43,587 nt of DNA from Rhodocyclaceae bacterium UBA1310 (GCA_002307175.1 DBTS01000001.1:34346-77932), one strand, 5' to 3'; positions 1-7,903 are shown, counted from the first letter of the stretch. A program made the numbers and translations. The notes: generated by a model from the sequence alone, not told the origin.

Positions 1-1364
1 CCATGAACCGCGAGGGCATCCGCCGCCTCGCAGCCGAAGAACTTGGCCTGCCGACATCCCCCTACGAGTTTGCCGACACGCTGGAAACTTTCCAGGCGGC
101 TGTTGCCAGAATCGGCTTCCCCTGCGTGGTCAAGCCGGTGATGTCATCCTCGGGCAAAGGGCAATCTGTGCTCAGATCAGCCGCTGACGTGCAGCCCGCC
201 TGGGAATACGCGATGACGGGCGGGCGTGTGAAAGCCACCCGTGTGATCATCGAAGGCTTCATCGATTTCGAGTATGAAATCACGCTCCTTACCGTGCGCG
301 CCAATAATGCGGCCGGCGCAGTCGAAACCAGTTTCTGTGCGCCCATCGGCCACCTGCAACGCCAGGGGGACTACGTTGAAAGCTGGCAGCCGCAGCCGAT
401 GTCCGCTCTGGCCCTGAAACGCTCCAGTGAAATTGCCGACAAGGTCACCACGGCACTTGGCGGGCGTGGCCTGTTCGGTGTGGAGCTCTTCGTCAGCGGA
501 GATCAGGTGTGGTTCTCCGAGGTGAGCCCGCGCCCGCACGACACCGGGCTGGTAACACTCGCCTCGCAACGTTTCTCGGAATTCGAGCTGCACGCCCGCG
601 CCATTCTCGGCCTGCCTGTCGACACCAGCCAGCGCCGCCCCTCGGCAAGCGCCGTGATTTACGGCGGGGTCGAAGCCCAGGAGGTGATCTTCAAGGGGCT
701 GGAAGATGCCTTGCGCGTCAAAGAATCGGATCTGCGCCTGTTCGGCAAGCCTGAATCGCATGTGCGCCGCCGCATGGGTGTCGCGGTCGCAAGTGCCGAC
801 AACATTGAAGAGGCACGCAGCCGTGCCACAACATGTGCCGGCAAGGTGGTGGTCTTCGGCATGCCGAAGATCCGCGCGGAAACCCTGCGCGATGTCACGG
901 CGATCCATCACATCACCCGCCTGGCTTTTGCCAATCATCCGCACAGCAAGCATACGGAACAGCGCCTCGTCGACAGTCTGCGTCTGGAAAAGGGGTTGAG
1001 CATTTCGCTGGTGGCAGAACTCGATGGCGACATCGTCGGGCACATCGCATTCTCCCCTGTCAGCATCGACGACAAAGATGTCCACTGGTTTGCCCTTGGC
1101 CCGCTTTCGGTGCGCCCGGACCGCCAGGGACGAGGCATCGGGCAGGCGCTGGTGCATGCCGGCCTCGCCCAACTGCGCGAGAGCGGTGCGGCAGGTTGTG
1201 TGCTCGTCGGCGAACCCGCCTATTACCGGCGTTTCGGCTTCCGCACGATCACCGGCCTCACGCTCGAAGGCGTATCCAGCGACATCTTCCTGGCACGCCC
1301 CCTGGGCCAGGAAGTTCCCAAAGGCAGGGTGCAGCTCCACCATGCCTTTGCCGCCTGCATGTGA
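1..1364 (+). CDS. purT: PurT (formate-dependent GAR transformylase) fused to a C-terminal GNAT acetyltransferase; 5' end missing
   Basis: The frame is open from the window edge to TGA at 1362-1364; the ATG at 3 is internal, because family members have about 110 residues before the motif MNREGIRRLAAEEL. PurT makes formyl-GAR from GAR, formate and ATP in purine synthesis. Visible residues 1 to about 285 match it throughout: the ATP-grasp segment VKPVMSSSGKGQ, the metal/ATP segment FSEVSPRPHDTG and the C-terminal RLFGKPE region. Normal PurT ends near here (about 392 residues in E. coli). This frame continues without stop or frameshift for about 165 more residues that read as a YhbS-type GNAT domain: an FSPV strand, the acetyl-CoA loop RPDRQGRGIGQAL, and EPAYYRRFGF. 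PurT identity is secure. The acetyltransferase substrate is unknown and cannot be read from the sequence. Confidence 0.93.
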   Translation, partial: MNREGIRRLAAEELGLPTSPYEFADTLETFQAAVARIGFPCVVKPVMSSSGKGQSVLRSAADVQPAWEYAMTGGRVKATRVIIEGFIDFEYEITLLTVRANNAAGAVETSFCAPIGHLQRQGDYVESWQPQPMSALALKRSSEIADKVTTALGGRGLFGVELFVSGDQVWFSEVSPRPHDTGLVTLASQRFSEFELHARAILGLPVDTSQRRPSASAVIYGGVEAQEVIFKGLEDALRVKESDLRLFGKPESHVRRRMGVAVASADNIEEARSRATTCAGKVVVFGMPKIRAETLRDVTAIHHITRLAFANHPHSKHTEQRLVDSLRLEKGLSISLVAELDGDIVGHIAFSPVSIDDKDVHWFALGPLSVRPDRQGRGIGQALVHAGLAQLRESGAAGCVLVGEPAYYRRFGFRTITGLTLEGVSSDIFLARPLGQEVPKGRVQLHHAFAACM

Positions 1365-1365
1365 T

Positions 1366-1400
1366 CTGCCGCACGGGGACGGGAGTCCCCTTTGCGGCAG
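1366..1400. terminator. Hairpin between convergent purT and permease genes
   Basis: Starts one base after the purT stop. Outer arms 1366-1373 and 1393-1400 pair perfectly (8 bp), and inner arms 1375-1380 and 1385-1390 pair perfectly (6 bp) around a GGGA loop, with only C versus TT unpaired between them. There is no long T-run on either strand, so it could be a bidirectional terminator or a 3'-end stabilising stem. Confidence 0.6.
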
Positions 1401-1419
1401 CCCGCATCGCCACGCGCCG

Positions 1420-2355
1420 CTAGGCCATCCAGGCCAGAATGATCGGGGTAGTCACAGCAGCGAGCACCGTGGATAACACCATGCCAGTCGCCGTTGGCGC
1501 TTCAAAGGCCTGAAACTGGCGCGACATCAGATAGACATTCACTCCCATCGACATCGAGGCCAGCAGAACCACAACTTCAGTTTCCAGCTTCGGCAGATGC
1601 AACAGGCTGGCCAGCAGCCAGACAACCAGGGGACAAACCAGCAGCTTCATCGCACAGACGGCCAGGCTCGCGCCAATCTCCTTGCCAATATCATATTCTG
1701 CCAAGCCCATGCCGAGCGCCACCAGTGCGATTGGCGTTGCCACATTAGCCAGCATCGAGAGTGGCGCTGCCACCAGAGCGGGCAGCCGCCATCCGGTGAG
1801 ACCCCAGGCGGCTCCCACGAAAATCGCGATGATCAGGGGGTTGGCGAGCACCCCTTGTGCGGTCTTGACGAATCCCTTTGCCGACAACTCGCCGTGGCGC
1901 GCCCATTCCACTGATACTGTCACGAGCGTCCACAGAATCAGGGAGTTGAAGATCAGCACCAAAGCCACACTGGGAATGGCTGCATCTCCCAGCGTTACGC
2001 GGGCCAGGGGCAGCCCGAGGATGACATTGTTGGAAAAGATCCCGCCCAGGGCAAATACCGAGGCGGACACCCCATCAAGCCGCAGGAGCCGGGCGACAAA
2101 CACACGCCCGAGCACGAAAACCAGCAGTGCGCCGCCAAAAAACGCTATGAGCAGGCGTAGATCGACGGGCGGCAGATGTGAGAAATCACTCAGGGTGGAA
2201 AACAGGAAAGCTGGTAAAGCCAGCCCGAAAACAAAACGTGTGAGCGCATCCCCTACGGCCTTGGGCCAGCGTCCCCAACGCGTGATGGCGTAGCCCACGA
2301 AAATCAATACAAAGAGGGGCGCAGCAACGGCTAGTCGGTCGATAAAGGCTGACAT
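1420..2355 (-). CDS. AEC-family (auxin efflux carrier / malonate permease-like) transporter
   Basis: A 311-residue integral membrane protein with roughly ten hydrophobic segments. The N-terminal half carries the hallmark pattern of the family: VGYAITRWG, LALPAFLF, the polar FSNNVILGLPLA loop inside a membrane segment, and the second-half NVATPIALVALGMGL repeat. These carriers move organic anions (malonate, malate) or amphipathic metabolites across the inner membrane. The substrate cannot be assigned here because no malonate decarboxylase or similar pathway lies nearby. It begins at ATG 2355. The cupin gene lies 153 bp upstream on the same strand, so joint transcription is possible but not shown. 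I see no strong ribosome-binding site. Confidence 0.85.
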   Translation of the reverse strand: MSAFIDRLAVAAPLFVLIFVGYAITRWGRWPKAVGDALTRFVFGLALPAFLFSTLSDFSHLPPVDLRLLIAFFGGALLVFVLGRVFVARLLRLDGVSASVFALGGIFSNNVILGLPLARVTLGDAAIPSVALVLIFNSLILWTLVTVSVEWARHGELSAKGFVKTAQGVLANPLIIAIFVGAAWGLTGWRLPALVAAPLSMLANVATPIALVALGMGLAEYDIGKEIGASLAVCAMKLLVCPLVVWLLASLLHLPKLETEVVVLLASMSMGVNVYLMSRQFQAFEAPTATGMVLSTVLAAVTTPIILAWMA

Positions 2356-2508
2356 GGGGAAGGCATTCCGGTGGGAGTTGCCATTCTCAGCCTAAGCCCG
2401 CCCGAATGTACAGACCATGTGCGCGAATTCGACCAGTCCAGGCGGCCACCATTCTGTGTACCTGATCACCCGCAGCCTGTTCGGCACCAACCGGCCCGGG
2501 CTGCCACA

Positions 2509-2787
2509 TCAGCCGAAGCGATAGTGTTTGCGCAGGGGCTTGAGAATATTCCATTCGCACTGCATGCCAGCCGGAAACGTCGCAATGTCCCCTGCCCTGA
2601 CGGTCACAGGAGAACCCCCTGCGGGTGTCACAACAACCTCCCCCTCAATCAGGTAGCAGGTCTCTGAACTGTCGTAAAACCACGGAAAACACGACACCTC
2701 CTTTTCCCATACAGGCCAGCGCGCGACGCCGAGTTCCGCCTGACGCTGCGCAGAGGCTGCCACTTCAAGCACGATCTGTTTGCCCAT
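2509..2787 (-). CDS. Small single-domain cupin protein (DUF861 / Cupin_3 type)
   Basis: A 92-residue protein made of one cupin barrel. The ordered motifs WPVWEKE, ETCYLIEGEVVVTP, GDIATFPAG and a terminal KHYRFG match the DUF861 group, named after the ureidoglycine aminohydrolase cupin. These stand-alone copies have no established reaction. The frame is open further upstream, to 2850, but ATG 2787 is chosen because GGAGGG sits just before it and the extra residues do not look like cupin sequence. It is transcribed away from zwf. The 121 bp between them must hold both promoters. Confidence 0.8.
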   Translation of the reverse strand: MGKQIVLEVAASAQRQAELGVARWPVWEKEVSCFPWFYDSSETCYLIEGEVVVTPAGGSPVTVRAGDIATFPAGMQCEWNILKPLRKHYRFG

Positions 2788-2871
2788 ACTCCCTCCGAAA
2801 CCGACATGAGGCAGGATAACAAGTTCGGCGCCACTCGGATATCTACTCATATAAAGCCGGGGGGAGGCTGG

Positions 2872-2880
2872 TGCTACACT
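2872..2880 (+). promoter_or_regulatory. Possible extended -10 promoter for zwf
   Basis: TG-C-TACACT reads as an extended -10 element, placing a start near 2887 and a leader of about 22 nt before the zwf ATG. No convincing -35 hexamer lies 17 bp upstream, so this is tentative. Confidence 0.3.
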
Positions 2881-2908
2881 GTCCGCATCGTCGCTTTCGG
2901 AGCCTCAC

Positions 2909-4387
2909 ATGTCTTCTCGCACTATCCAGGTTTCGCCGTTCGATCTTGTCGTTTTTGGCGGTACCGGTGATCTTGCCGCGCGTAAACTGCTGCCGGCCCT
3001 GTACCAGCGCGATCGCGCCGGGCAACTGCCTGATGAAGGCCGCATCATCGGGGTAGCACGCAAGGCCCTGGGGCATGATGGTTATCTGAAGTTCGTGCGC
3101 AAATCGCTGCACGATCACGTCAAGTCCGTTGAAGTTGACGAAGAGGCACTGACACGGTTCCTGGCGCGCATCGACTTCTGTGCGGTGGATGTCACCGGTG
3201 AATCAGGCTGGCCGGAACTCGCAGAGATTCTCGCAGCGGGTGTGGAACGCGTACGGGCTTTCTACTATGCAGTTTCGCCGGATCTGTTTGCCACCATCAG
3301 CACACATATCCAGCAGTTCAACCTGGTCACACCGAAAAGCCGTGTCGTGGTGGAGAAACCCCTGGGCACCGACGGCGAAAGTGCCCGTGCCGTGAATGCC
3401 GCCATCTCCTGTGTGTTCAGCGAACATCAGGTGTTCCGCATTGACCACTATCTTGGCAAGGAAACCGTACAGAACCTCATGGCGCTGCGCTTTGCCAACC
3501 GGATGTTCGAGCCGCTGTGGAACAGCATGCATATCGACCATATCCAGATCACCGTCGCAGAGGAACTCGGCGTAGGCGAACGGGGTGGCTACTATGACGG
3601 CTCCGGAGCCATGCGCGACATGGTGCAGAACCATATCCTGCAGTTGCTGTGCCTGACTGCGATGGAACCGCCGGATGCATTCCAGGCCGATTCCGTGCGC
3701 GATGAAAAACTCAAGGTACTCAAATCCCTGCGCCGCATCGACGAACGCAATGCCGAGCAGTGCACGATCCGCGGCCAATACCGCAATGGCTCGGTGGGCG
3801 GACAACCGACACAGAGCTACCTGCAGGACATCGGGCAGGACGAAAGCGACACCGAAACCTTCGTCGCCATCCGCGCCGAAATCGCCAACTGGCGCTGGGC
3901 CGGCGTGCCTTTCTTCCTGCGCACCGGCAAACGCCTGGGAAACCGGACTTCGGAGATCGTGGTGAATTTCCGCCCGATCTCGCATTCGATTTTCGACCAC
4001 ACGGCCGGGCGTATCAGCCAGAACCGTTTGATCATCCGCCTGCAGCCCGATGAAGGCATGACCCTCGAAGTCATGATCAAGGACCCCGGCCCCGGCGGTA
4101 TGCGCCTGCGCCGCATACCGCTGGACATGAGCTTCGTCGAAACCTTCGGCGTTTCCAACCCGGATGCCTATGAACGCCTGCTGATGGATGTGATTCGTGG
4201 CAACCAGACCCTCTTCATGCGTCACGATGAAGTGGCCGCAGCCTGGCGCTGGATTGACCCGATCATTGCTGCCTGGCACAACACCTCGCAGCGTGTCCAC
4301 CATTACGCAGGTGGCAGCTGGGGCCCTTCGGCCTCCGTCGCCCTGATCGAGCGTGACGGAAGGACCTGGTTGGAAGATTCCGACTAG
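2909..4387 (+). CDS. zwf: Glucose-6-phosphate 1-dehydrogenase
   Basis: A 492-residue protein of normal family length. It oxidises glucose-6-phosphate to 6-phosphogluconolactone with NADP (or NAD), the entry step of the oxidative pentose phosphate and Entner-Doudoroff routes, in the cytoplasm. The nucleotide-binding loop VFGGTGDLAARKLLPALY is near residue 14, the EKPLG motif near 149, and the active-site signature RIDHYLGKE with its catalytic histidine near 177. The ATG at 2909 is preceded by GGAG at about 10 bp. Neither pgl, edd nor a hexokinase gene adjoins it, so here zwf is separated from its usual pathway neighbours and stands as a probable single-gene unit. Confidence 0.97.
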   Translation: MSSRTIQVSPFDLVVFGGTGDLAARKLLPALYQRDRAGQLPDEGRIIGVARKALGHDGYLKFVRKSLHDHVKSVEVDEEALTRFLARIDFCAVDVTGESGWPELAEILAAGVERVRAFYYAVSPDLFATISTHIQQFNLVTPKSRVVVEKPLGTDGESARAVNAAISCVFSEHQVFRIDHYLGKETVQNLMALRFANRMFEPLWNSMHIDHIQITVAEELGVGERGGYYDGSGAMRDMVQNHILQLLCLTAMEPPDAFQADSVRDEKLKVLKSLRRIDERNAEQCTIRGQYRNGSVGGQPTQSYLQDIGQDESDTETFVAIRAEIANWRWAGVPFFLRTGKRLGNRTSEIVVNFRPISHSIFDHTAGRISQNRLIIRLQPDEGMTLEVMIKDPGPGGMRLRRIPLDMSFVETFGVSNPDAYERLLMDVIRGNQTLFMRHDEVAAAWRWIDPIIAAWHNTSQRVHHYAGGSWGPSASVALIERDGRTWLEDSD

Positions 4388-4403
4388 AAGATCACCCAGA
4401 AAA

Positions 4404-4444
4404 GTAACGGGTCCATAGGAGAAAACCTCTTTTGCGCCCGTTAC
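4404..4444. repeat. Inverted repeat downstream of zwf
   Basis: GTAACGGG at 4404-4411 is perfectly repeated in reverse as CCCGTTAC at 4437-4444, 25 bases apart. With no T-run and such a long loop, its role (weak terminator or protein site) is open. It lies 16 bp after the zwf stop. Confidence 0.4.
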
Positions 4445-4515
4445 GTGTGCCTCTGGCACGCGATATCTGTCCAGAAAATACCACGCCCCCCGACTCACCT
4501 GGGCGGGCATGGAAG

Positions 4516-4535
4516 CCCCGCTGCAGATCGCGGGG
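4516..4535. terminator. GC-rich hairpin in the zwf-DUF748 intergenic region
   Basis: CCCCGC at 4516-4521 pairs with GCGGGG at 4530-4535 around an 8-base loop. There is no T-run. Together with the inverted repeat at 4404-4444 this is all the structure I see in the 250-bp gap. A TATAGT hexamer near 4601 could be a -10 element for the next gene. Confidence 0.35.
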
Positions 4536-4637
4536 AGCCTGACCATCCCTCCCCGGGATACTCCCGGAAGTCTCACTGCTATCGCGCCCACCCCATCAGC
4601 GGTATAGTGTGCGGGTATCTGATAGCTTTCCCTTCCC

Positions 4638-5735
4638 ATGCGCAGTCGCCGCAAACTCGTTATTTCCGCCCTTGTTGTCCTCGTCCTGATCATCGCCGCT
4701 GTGGGCGCTTACTGGGGAGCCGTGCGCCTGCTCGGCCACCAGATCGAAAGTGCCCTGGGAGAGGGTGGCGAAGTCGGTGCCATCCACGTCGGGCTGGGTG
4801 GTATCGACATTGAACAATTGCGCGTCAAGGCCCGCAGCAACGATGGGAAAACCCCGTGGCCAACGGCGGATGAGCTCAATGCGGCACGTATCCATGTAGA
4901 GCCGGATCTGCGCAGCCTGTTTTCCGACACCATCGTGATCCGTTCGATCAAGGTCGAGGATGCACGCATGACCATCCTGCGTGACGCCACAGGCCTCGAA
5001 ATTCTCCCCGGCCTGCGTCATGCAGATGGGAAGGACAAGAAAAAGGCGACCTTCGAGGATGAGAAAAAACCACAATCGAAGACCAGTATCCGTATTGGCA
5101 GCATCCAGCTGTCGCACTGCACTGTCGACTTCTACGACGCCACGGTACGCCACAAGCCGCATCACATCGCACTCGAAAACATCGACACGCGGCTTGACGA
5201 CCTGACCCTGCCAGGAATGGAAAACAAGACTACCCTGAGCCTGCGCGCGCAGATGGGGGAACACGGCAAGCTTGATCTGAGTGGGTGGCTGGTACCAGCC
5301 ACAGCCGATTCACAATTGCACCTGAAACTTGTCGAAGTACCGATGAGCGCAATTGAGCCCTATATGATCCGCAATCCTGCCACCCACGTGAAGCGCGGCA
5401 CGCTGGATCTGGATCTGCGTCCCACTGTGGACCAGCGCAAACTCAAGGCGCCCGGGAAACTGGATATCGATGGCTTGGAGCTGTCTGGCACAAGTGGCAT
5501 TGCCGGACTTGGACAAGAGGCTGCGATTGCGCTGCTACGGGACAGCTCAAAGCGAATTTCCCTGGAGTTCACCCTGAACGGCAGCCTCAACGATCCGAAA
5601 TTCTCGCTCAACGACGAGTTCTATCTGCGTATCGGTACTGCTCTCGCAGACTCTGCCGGCGTGGGCATCTCCAACATTGGCCACAGTGTTGGCAAGGGGC
5701 TGGGCGGTCTGCTCAAGGAACTGACGGGCAATTGA
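4638..5735 (+). CDS. DUF748-family inner-membrane-anchored periplasmic protein (AsmA-like)
   Basis: A 365-residue protein with one N-terminal membrane anchor (residues about 7-29, preceded by RSRRK, so cytoplasm-in topology) and a long periplasmic part rich in alternating beta strands. The C-terminal half has the DUF748 look: GTLDLDLRPTV, KLDIDGLELSG, and the ending FSLNDEF...LADSAG. Larger relatives of this AsmA-like class are thought to bridge the envelope and move lipids. This protein is much shorter and its own role is unknown. No clear ribosome-binding site precedes the ATG. It is convergent with ybaK and probably monocistronic. The start is chosen because the anchor begins there. Confidence 0.75.
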   Translation: MRSRRKLVISALVVLVLIIAAVGAYWGAVRLLGHQIESALGEGGEVGAIHVGLGGIDIEQLRVKARSNDGKTPWPTADELNAARIHVEPDLRSLFSDTIVIRSIKVEDARMTILRDATGLEILPGLRHADGKDKKKATFEDEKKPQSKTSIRIGSIQLSHCTVDFYDATVRHKPHHIALENIDTRLDDLTLPGMENKTTLSLRAQMGEHGKLDLSGWLVPATADSQLHLKLVEVPMSAIEPYMIRNPATHVKRGTLDLDLRPTVDQRKLKAPGKLDIDGLELSGTSGIAGLGQEAAIALLRDSSKRISLEFTLNGSLNDPKFSLNDEFYLRIGTALADSAGVGISNIGHSVGKGLGGLLKELTGN

Positions 5736-5762
5736 TGAACCATTGACGGGCAACTATTGATG
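5722..5762. repeat. Imperfect tandem duplication at the DUF748 gene end
   Basis: TGACGGGCAA occurs at 5722-5731 and again at 5744-5753 (period 22), each followed by TTGATG (5732-5737 and 5757-5762). The first copy contains the stop codon, so the second is untranslated. It looks like a small slippage duplication. Confidence 0.6.
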
Positions 5763-5768
5763 GGTGAG

Positions 5769-5792
5769 CGGGAGCACGGATCGTTGCTCCCG
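5769..5792. terminator. Hairpin between convergent DUF748 and ybaK genes
   Basis: CGGGAGCA at 5769-5776 pairs with TGCTCCCG at 5785-5792 (8 bp, 8-base loop). It lies between two convergent stops, consistent with a bidirectional terminator, although no T-run follows. Confidence 0.55.
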
Positions 5793-5824
5793 GAAATCCA
5801 CAATGCAGATTCCCCGGCGGGCAA

Positions 5825-6307
5825 TCAGGCCATCGCATCCACGGCTTCGGGCTTGAGCACATCGATCAGCACCTGAGGGGCGATACCGACCAGATAACCA
5901 CGATGCCCGCCGTTGATGTAGATCTTCGGCAATTCGAGAATCGTGCGCTGCACATACACTGGCATGCGCTTGCGCGTGCCGAACGGGCTGGTGCCACCAA
6001 CCATGTAACCAGAATGCTTGTTGGCAACTTCCGGTGTGCACGGTGCGATCGTCTTCACGCCGATATGGCGGGCCAGATTCTTCGTCGAGACCTCATGATC
6101 ACCGTGCATCAACACCACCAGCGGATGCTTGTGCTCGTCTTCCATGATCAGGGTCTTGATCACGGCATGCTCATCGACCCCCAGCTCACGGGCACTGACG
6201 GCAGTGCCACCACGCTCCTCGTAGTCATAGGGGTGGTCGGAGAACTCAACCTTGTGCTCCCGCAGCATGCGGATTGCCGGGGTCACCGGCAGTTTGGCTT
6301 CTTTCAT
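5825..6307 (-). CDS. ybaK: YbaK/EbsC-type Cys-tRNA(Pro) deacylase
   Basis: A 160-residue protein of the trans-editing deacylase fold that hydrolyses cysteine mischarged onto tRNA-Pro. The expected pattern is complete: TPAIRMLREHKVEF, then AVIKTLIM with the functionally essential lysine, VSTKNLARHIG, and the GGTSPFGTRKRMPVY loop that shapes the substrate pocket. The frame is open up to 6391, but the extra residues overlap the FKBP gene and look like its shadow, so ATG 6307 is chosen. It is the last gene of a upp-FKBP-ybaK cluster. A strong hairpin ends 9 nt before its start and no Shine-Dalgarno sequence is visible, suggesting weak or regulated translation. Confidence 0.92.
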   Translation of the reverse strand: MKEAKLPVTPAIRMLREHKVEFSDHPYDYEERGGTAVSARELGVDEHAVIKTLIMEDEHKHPLVVLMHGDHEVSTKNLARHIGVKTIAPCTPEVANKHSGYMVGGTSPFGTRKRMPVYVQRTILELPKIYINGGHRGYLVGIAPQVLIDVLKPEAVDAMA

Positions 6308-6316
6308 GGCATTACA

Positions 6317-6337
6317 GGCACGGCGCGAAGCCGTGCC
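6317..6337. repeat. Strong hairpin (REP-like) between the FKBP gene and ybaK
   Basis: GGCACGGC at 6317-6324 and GCCGTGCC at 6330-6337 form a perfect 8-bp GC-rich stem with a 5-base loop (TTCGC on the transcribed strand). It fills most of the 40-bp gap between the two genes. The lack of a T-run argues against termination. An RNA-stability or REP-type element is possible, but I see no second copy in the window. Confidence 0.55.
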
Positions 6338-6347
6338 CCTTTCTGAC

Positions 6348-6695
6348 TCAAAGAATTTCCAGCAATTCCACTTCAAACACCAGTGTTGCATTCGGCGGAA
6401 TCACACCACCGGCTCCACGCGCACCGTAGCCAAGCTCCGGCGGAATCGTGAGCTTGCGCGTACCGCCGATCTTCATGCCCTGCACACCTTCATCCCAGCC
6501 GGCAATCACACGACGCCCACCCAGAGGGAAAGCGAAGGGTTCGTCACGATCCTTGGAAGAATCGAATTTCTCGCCAGTCGTCAGCCAGCCCGTGTAATGC
6601 ACGGACACATGCTGGCCTGCCTGGGCTTCGGCACCGTCGCCGATAACGATGTCGTCAATGATTAGACCAGATGCAGTGGTAACGGGTTCACTCAT
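6348..6695 (-). CDS. FKBP-type peptidyl-prolyl cis-trans isomerase
   Basis: A 115-residue single-domain FKBP, close in size to the minimal FKBP12 fold, without signal peptide or SlyD-like insert, so cytoplasmic. Conserved pocket residues are visible in order: VHYTGWL, KFDSSKDR, FPLGGRRVIAGWDEGVQGM, IPPELGYG and FEVELLEI. It accelerates proline isomerisation during folding; no specific client is suggested. ATG 6695 has AAAGGA about 9 bp upstream. It starts 24 bp after the upp stop and ends 40 bp before ybaK, so the three genes probably share a transcript. Confidence 0.93.
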   Translation of the reverse strand: MSEPVTTASGLIIDDIVIGDGAEAQAGQHVSVHYTGWLTTGEKFDSSKDRDEPFAFPLGGRRVIAGWDEGVQGMKIGGTRKLTIPPELGYGARGAGGVIPPNATLVFEVELLEIL

Positions 6696-6719
6696 GAAAA
6701 GGGTTTCCTTTGATAAATG

Positions 6720-7352
6720 TCACTTGATGATAGTGCCGAAAATCTTGTCGCCTGCGTCGCCAAGACCCGGAATGATGTAACCGTGTTCGTTGAGGTGGCT
6801 GTCAATAGCGGCCGTCCAGCAGCGTACATCCGGATGGGCCTTCTCCAGTGCAGCGATACCCTCAGGGGCCGCCACCATCACCAGGGCGCGGATATCCTTG
6901 CAGCCACGACGCTTGAGCAGATCAACCGTGGCAATCATCGAGCCAGCGGTGGCGAGCATCGGGTCGACGATCAGGGCAGTACGCTCATCGAGTTTGCCAA
7001 CGAACTTCTCAAAGTAGTTGATCGGTTCAAGTGTTTCTTCATTGCGCGACAGACCGACCACACTGATCTTGGCACTCGGAATCATGTCGAGCACGCCATC
7101 AAGCATGCCCAGACCGGCGCGCAAAATAGGCACCACGGTGACTTTCTTGCCCTTGATCTGCTGCACTTCCACCGGGCCACTCCAGCATTCGATGGTCACC
7201 GGTGCCAGTTCGAAATCGGCAGTCGCTTCGTACGCGAGCAGGCGGGCCAGTTCGGCAGTCAGCTCACGGAATTTCTTGGTCGAGATGTCGGCCTCGCGCA
7301 TGAGGCCGATCTTGTGCTGCACCAGCGGGTGCTTCATCAGGATGACGGGCAT
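6720..7352 (-). CDS. upp: Uracil phosphoribosyltransferase
   Basis: A 210-residue enzyme of normal length that makes UMP from uracil and PRPP in pyrimidine salvage. Visible landmarks are the N-terminal HPLVQHKIGLMR, the VVPILRAGLGM loop, the PRPP-binding VDPMLATAGSM, and the uracil-binding C-terminal segment EHGYIIPGLGDAGDKIFGT. ATG 7352 follows GAAAGG at a proper distance. It is the first gene of the upp-FKBP-ybaK group and lies 58 bp downstream of marR on the same strand, so read-through from marR is possible. Confidence 0.97.
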   Translation of the reverse strand: MPVILMKHPLVQHKIGLMREADISTKKFRELTAELARLLAYEATADFELAPVTIECWSGPVEVQQIKGKKVTVVPILRAGLGMLDGVLDMIPSAKISVVGLSRNEETLEPINYFEKFVGKLDERTALIVDPMLATAGSMIATVDLLKRRGCKDIRALVMVAAPEGIAALEKAHPDVRCWTAAIDSHLNEHGYIIPGLGDAGDKIFGTIIK

Positions 7353-7410
7353 GGATCAAACCTTTCTGTAACAGTCGGCACGCTTTAGCTGCATGCTCCG
7401 AAGGCGCACA

Positions 7411-7866
7411 TTATGCCTGTCCCTTGCGCACCCTGCCTGCGAGTTCGCGCATGATCCCGCGCCAATCATCTTCGGCAGTGCCACCATGCCCGGCAAAAAC
7501 AGTGCCGAGCAATTCGCGCTGGGTCTGTGACAGGCGCGTTTCCAGCTCTACCCCTTCGGGCGTGAGTGATAAGCGCTTGACACGGCCATCTTCCGCATCT
7601 GGCTCCACCGCGATCAATCCGGCTTCAACCAGCTGTTTGAGTGGCGTATGCACCGCCTGCTTGCTCACCCCCAGCGTCACCAGCAGATCACTGACCCGCT
7701 GCCGGGGTTTGCGCGCCACGAAATACAGGATGCGGTGGTGCATGCGTGCCAAGCCGCGCTCCGCAAGAATGGCATCCGGCAGCGCGGTAAACGCCCGGTA
7801 CGCAAAATAGAACAGCTCGATCGCCTCAAGCTCGGGATCGAGCACATTGGTATTTACGTCAACCAT
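7411..7866 (-). CDS. MarR-family transcriptional regulator
   Basis: A 151-residue MarR-type winged-helix protein: helix-rich N-terminus (LFYFAYRAFT), recognition region VSDLLVTLGVSKQAVHTPLKQLVEAGLI, then the beta wing with the conserved DGRVKRLSLTPEG. Proteins of this family usually dimerise on palindromes and are released by small ligands. It is divergent from an aminotransferase gene, and a perfect 13-bp-arm palindrome lies in the gap, so it very probably represses both genes. The likely promoter places the transcript start within a few bases of the ATG, which implies a leaderless or almost leaderless mRNA. The ligand is unknown; an amino acid or keto acid is a guess from the neighbour. Confidence 0.9.
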   Translation of the reverse strand: MVDVNTNVLDPELEAIELFYFAYRAFTALPDAILAERGLARMHHRILYFVARKPRQRVSDLLVTLGVSKQAVHTPLKQLVEAGLIAVEPDAEDGRVKRLSLTPEGVELETRLSQTQRELLGTVFAGHGGTAEDDWRGIMRELAGRVRKGQA

Positions 7867-7867
7867 A

Positions 7868-7897
7868 TTGACTTTATTTACCCCCAGGATCTATATT
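7868..7897 (+). promoter_or_regulatory. Sigma-70 promoter for the aminotransferase gene
   Basis: TTGACT at 7868-7873 and TATATT at 7892-7897 are spaced by 18 bp, each one base from consensus. A start near 7904 gives a leader of about 25 nt. The -10 lies inside the palindrome at 7892-7920. Confidence 0.7.
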
Positions 7898-7903
7898 GGT
7901 CAA
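7875..7903 (-). promoter_or_regulatory. Sigma-70 promoter for marR
   Basis: On the - strand TTGACC (7903-7898) and TAAATA (7880-7875) are spaced by 17 bp. The predicted start near 7868 is about 2 nt from the marR ATG at 7866. Its -35 lies inside the palindrome, so one bound repressor could block both promoters. Confidence 0.6.

Noticed and set aside
177..1343. Long open frame on the - strand across purT (388 codons)
   Set aside because: Antisense shadow of a confidently identified gene; composition is Cys/His/Arg-rich without any recognisable domain, as expected from GC-rich third positions.
3203..4693. 496-codon - strand frame opposite zwf
   Set aside because: Antisense shadow of zwf extending into the intergenic region; no motif.
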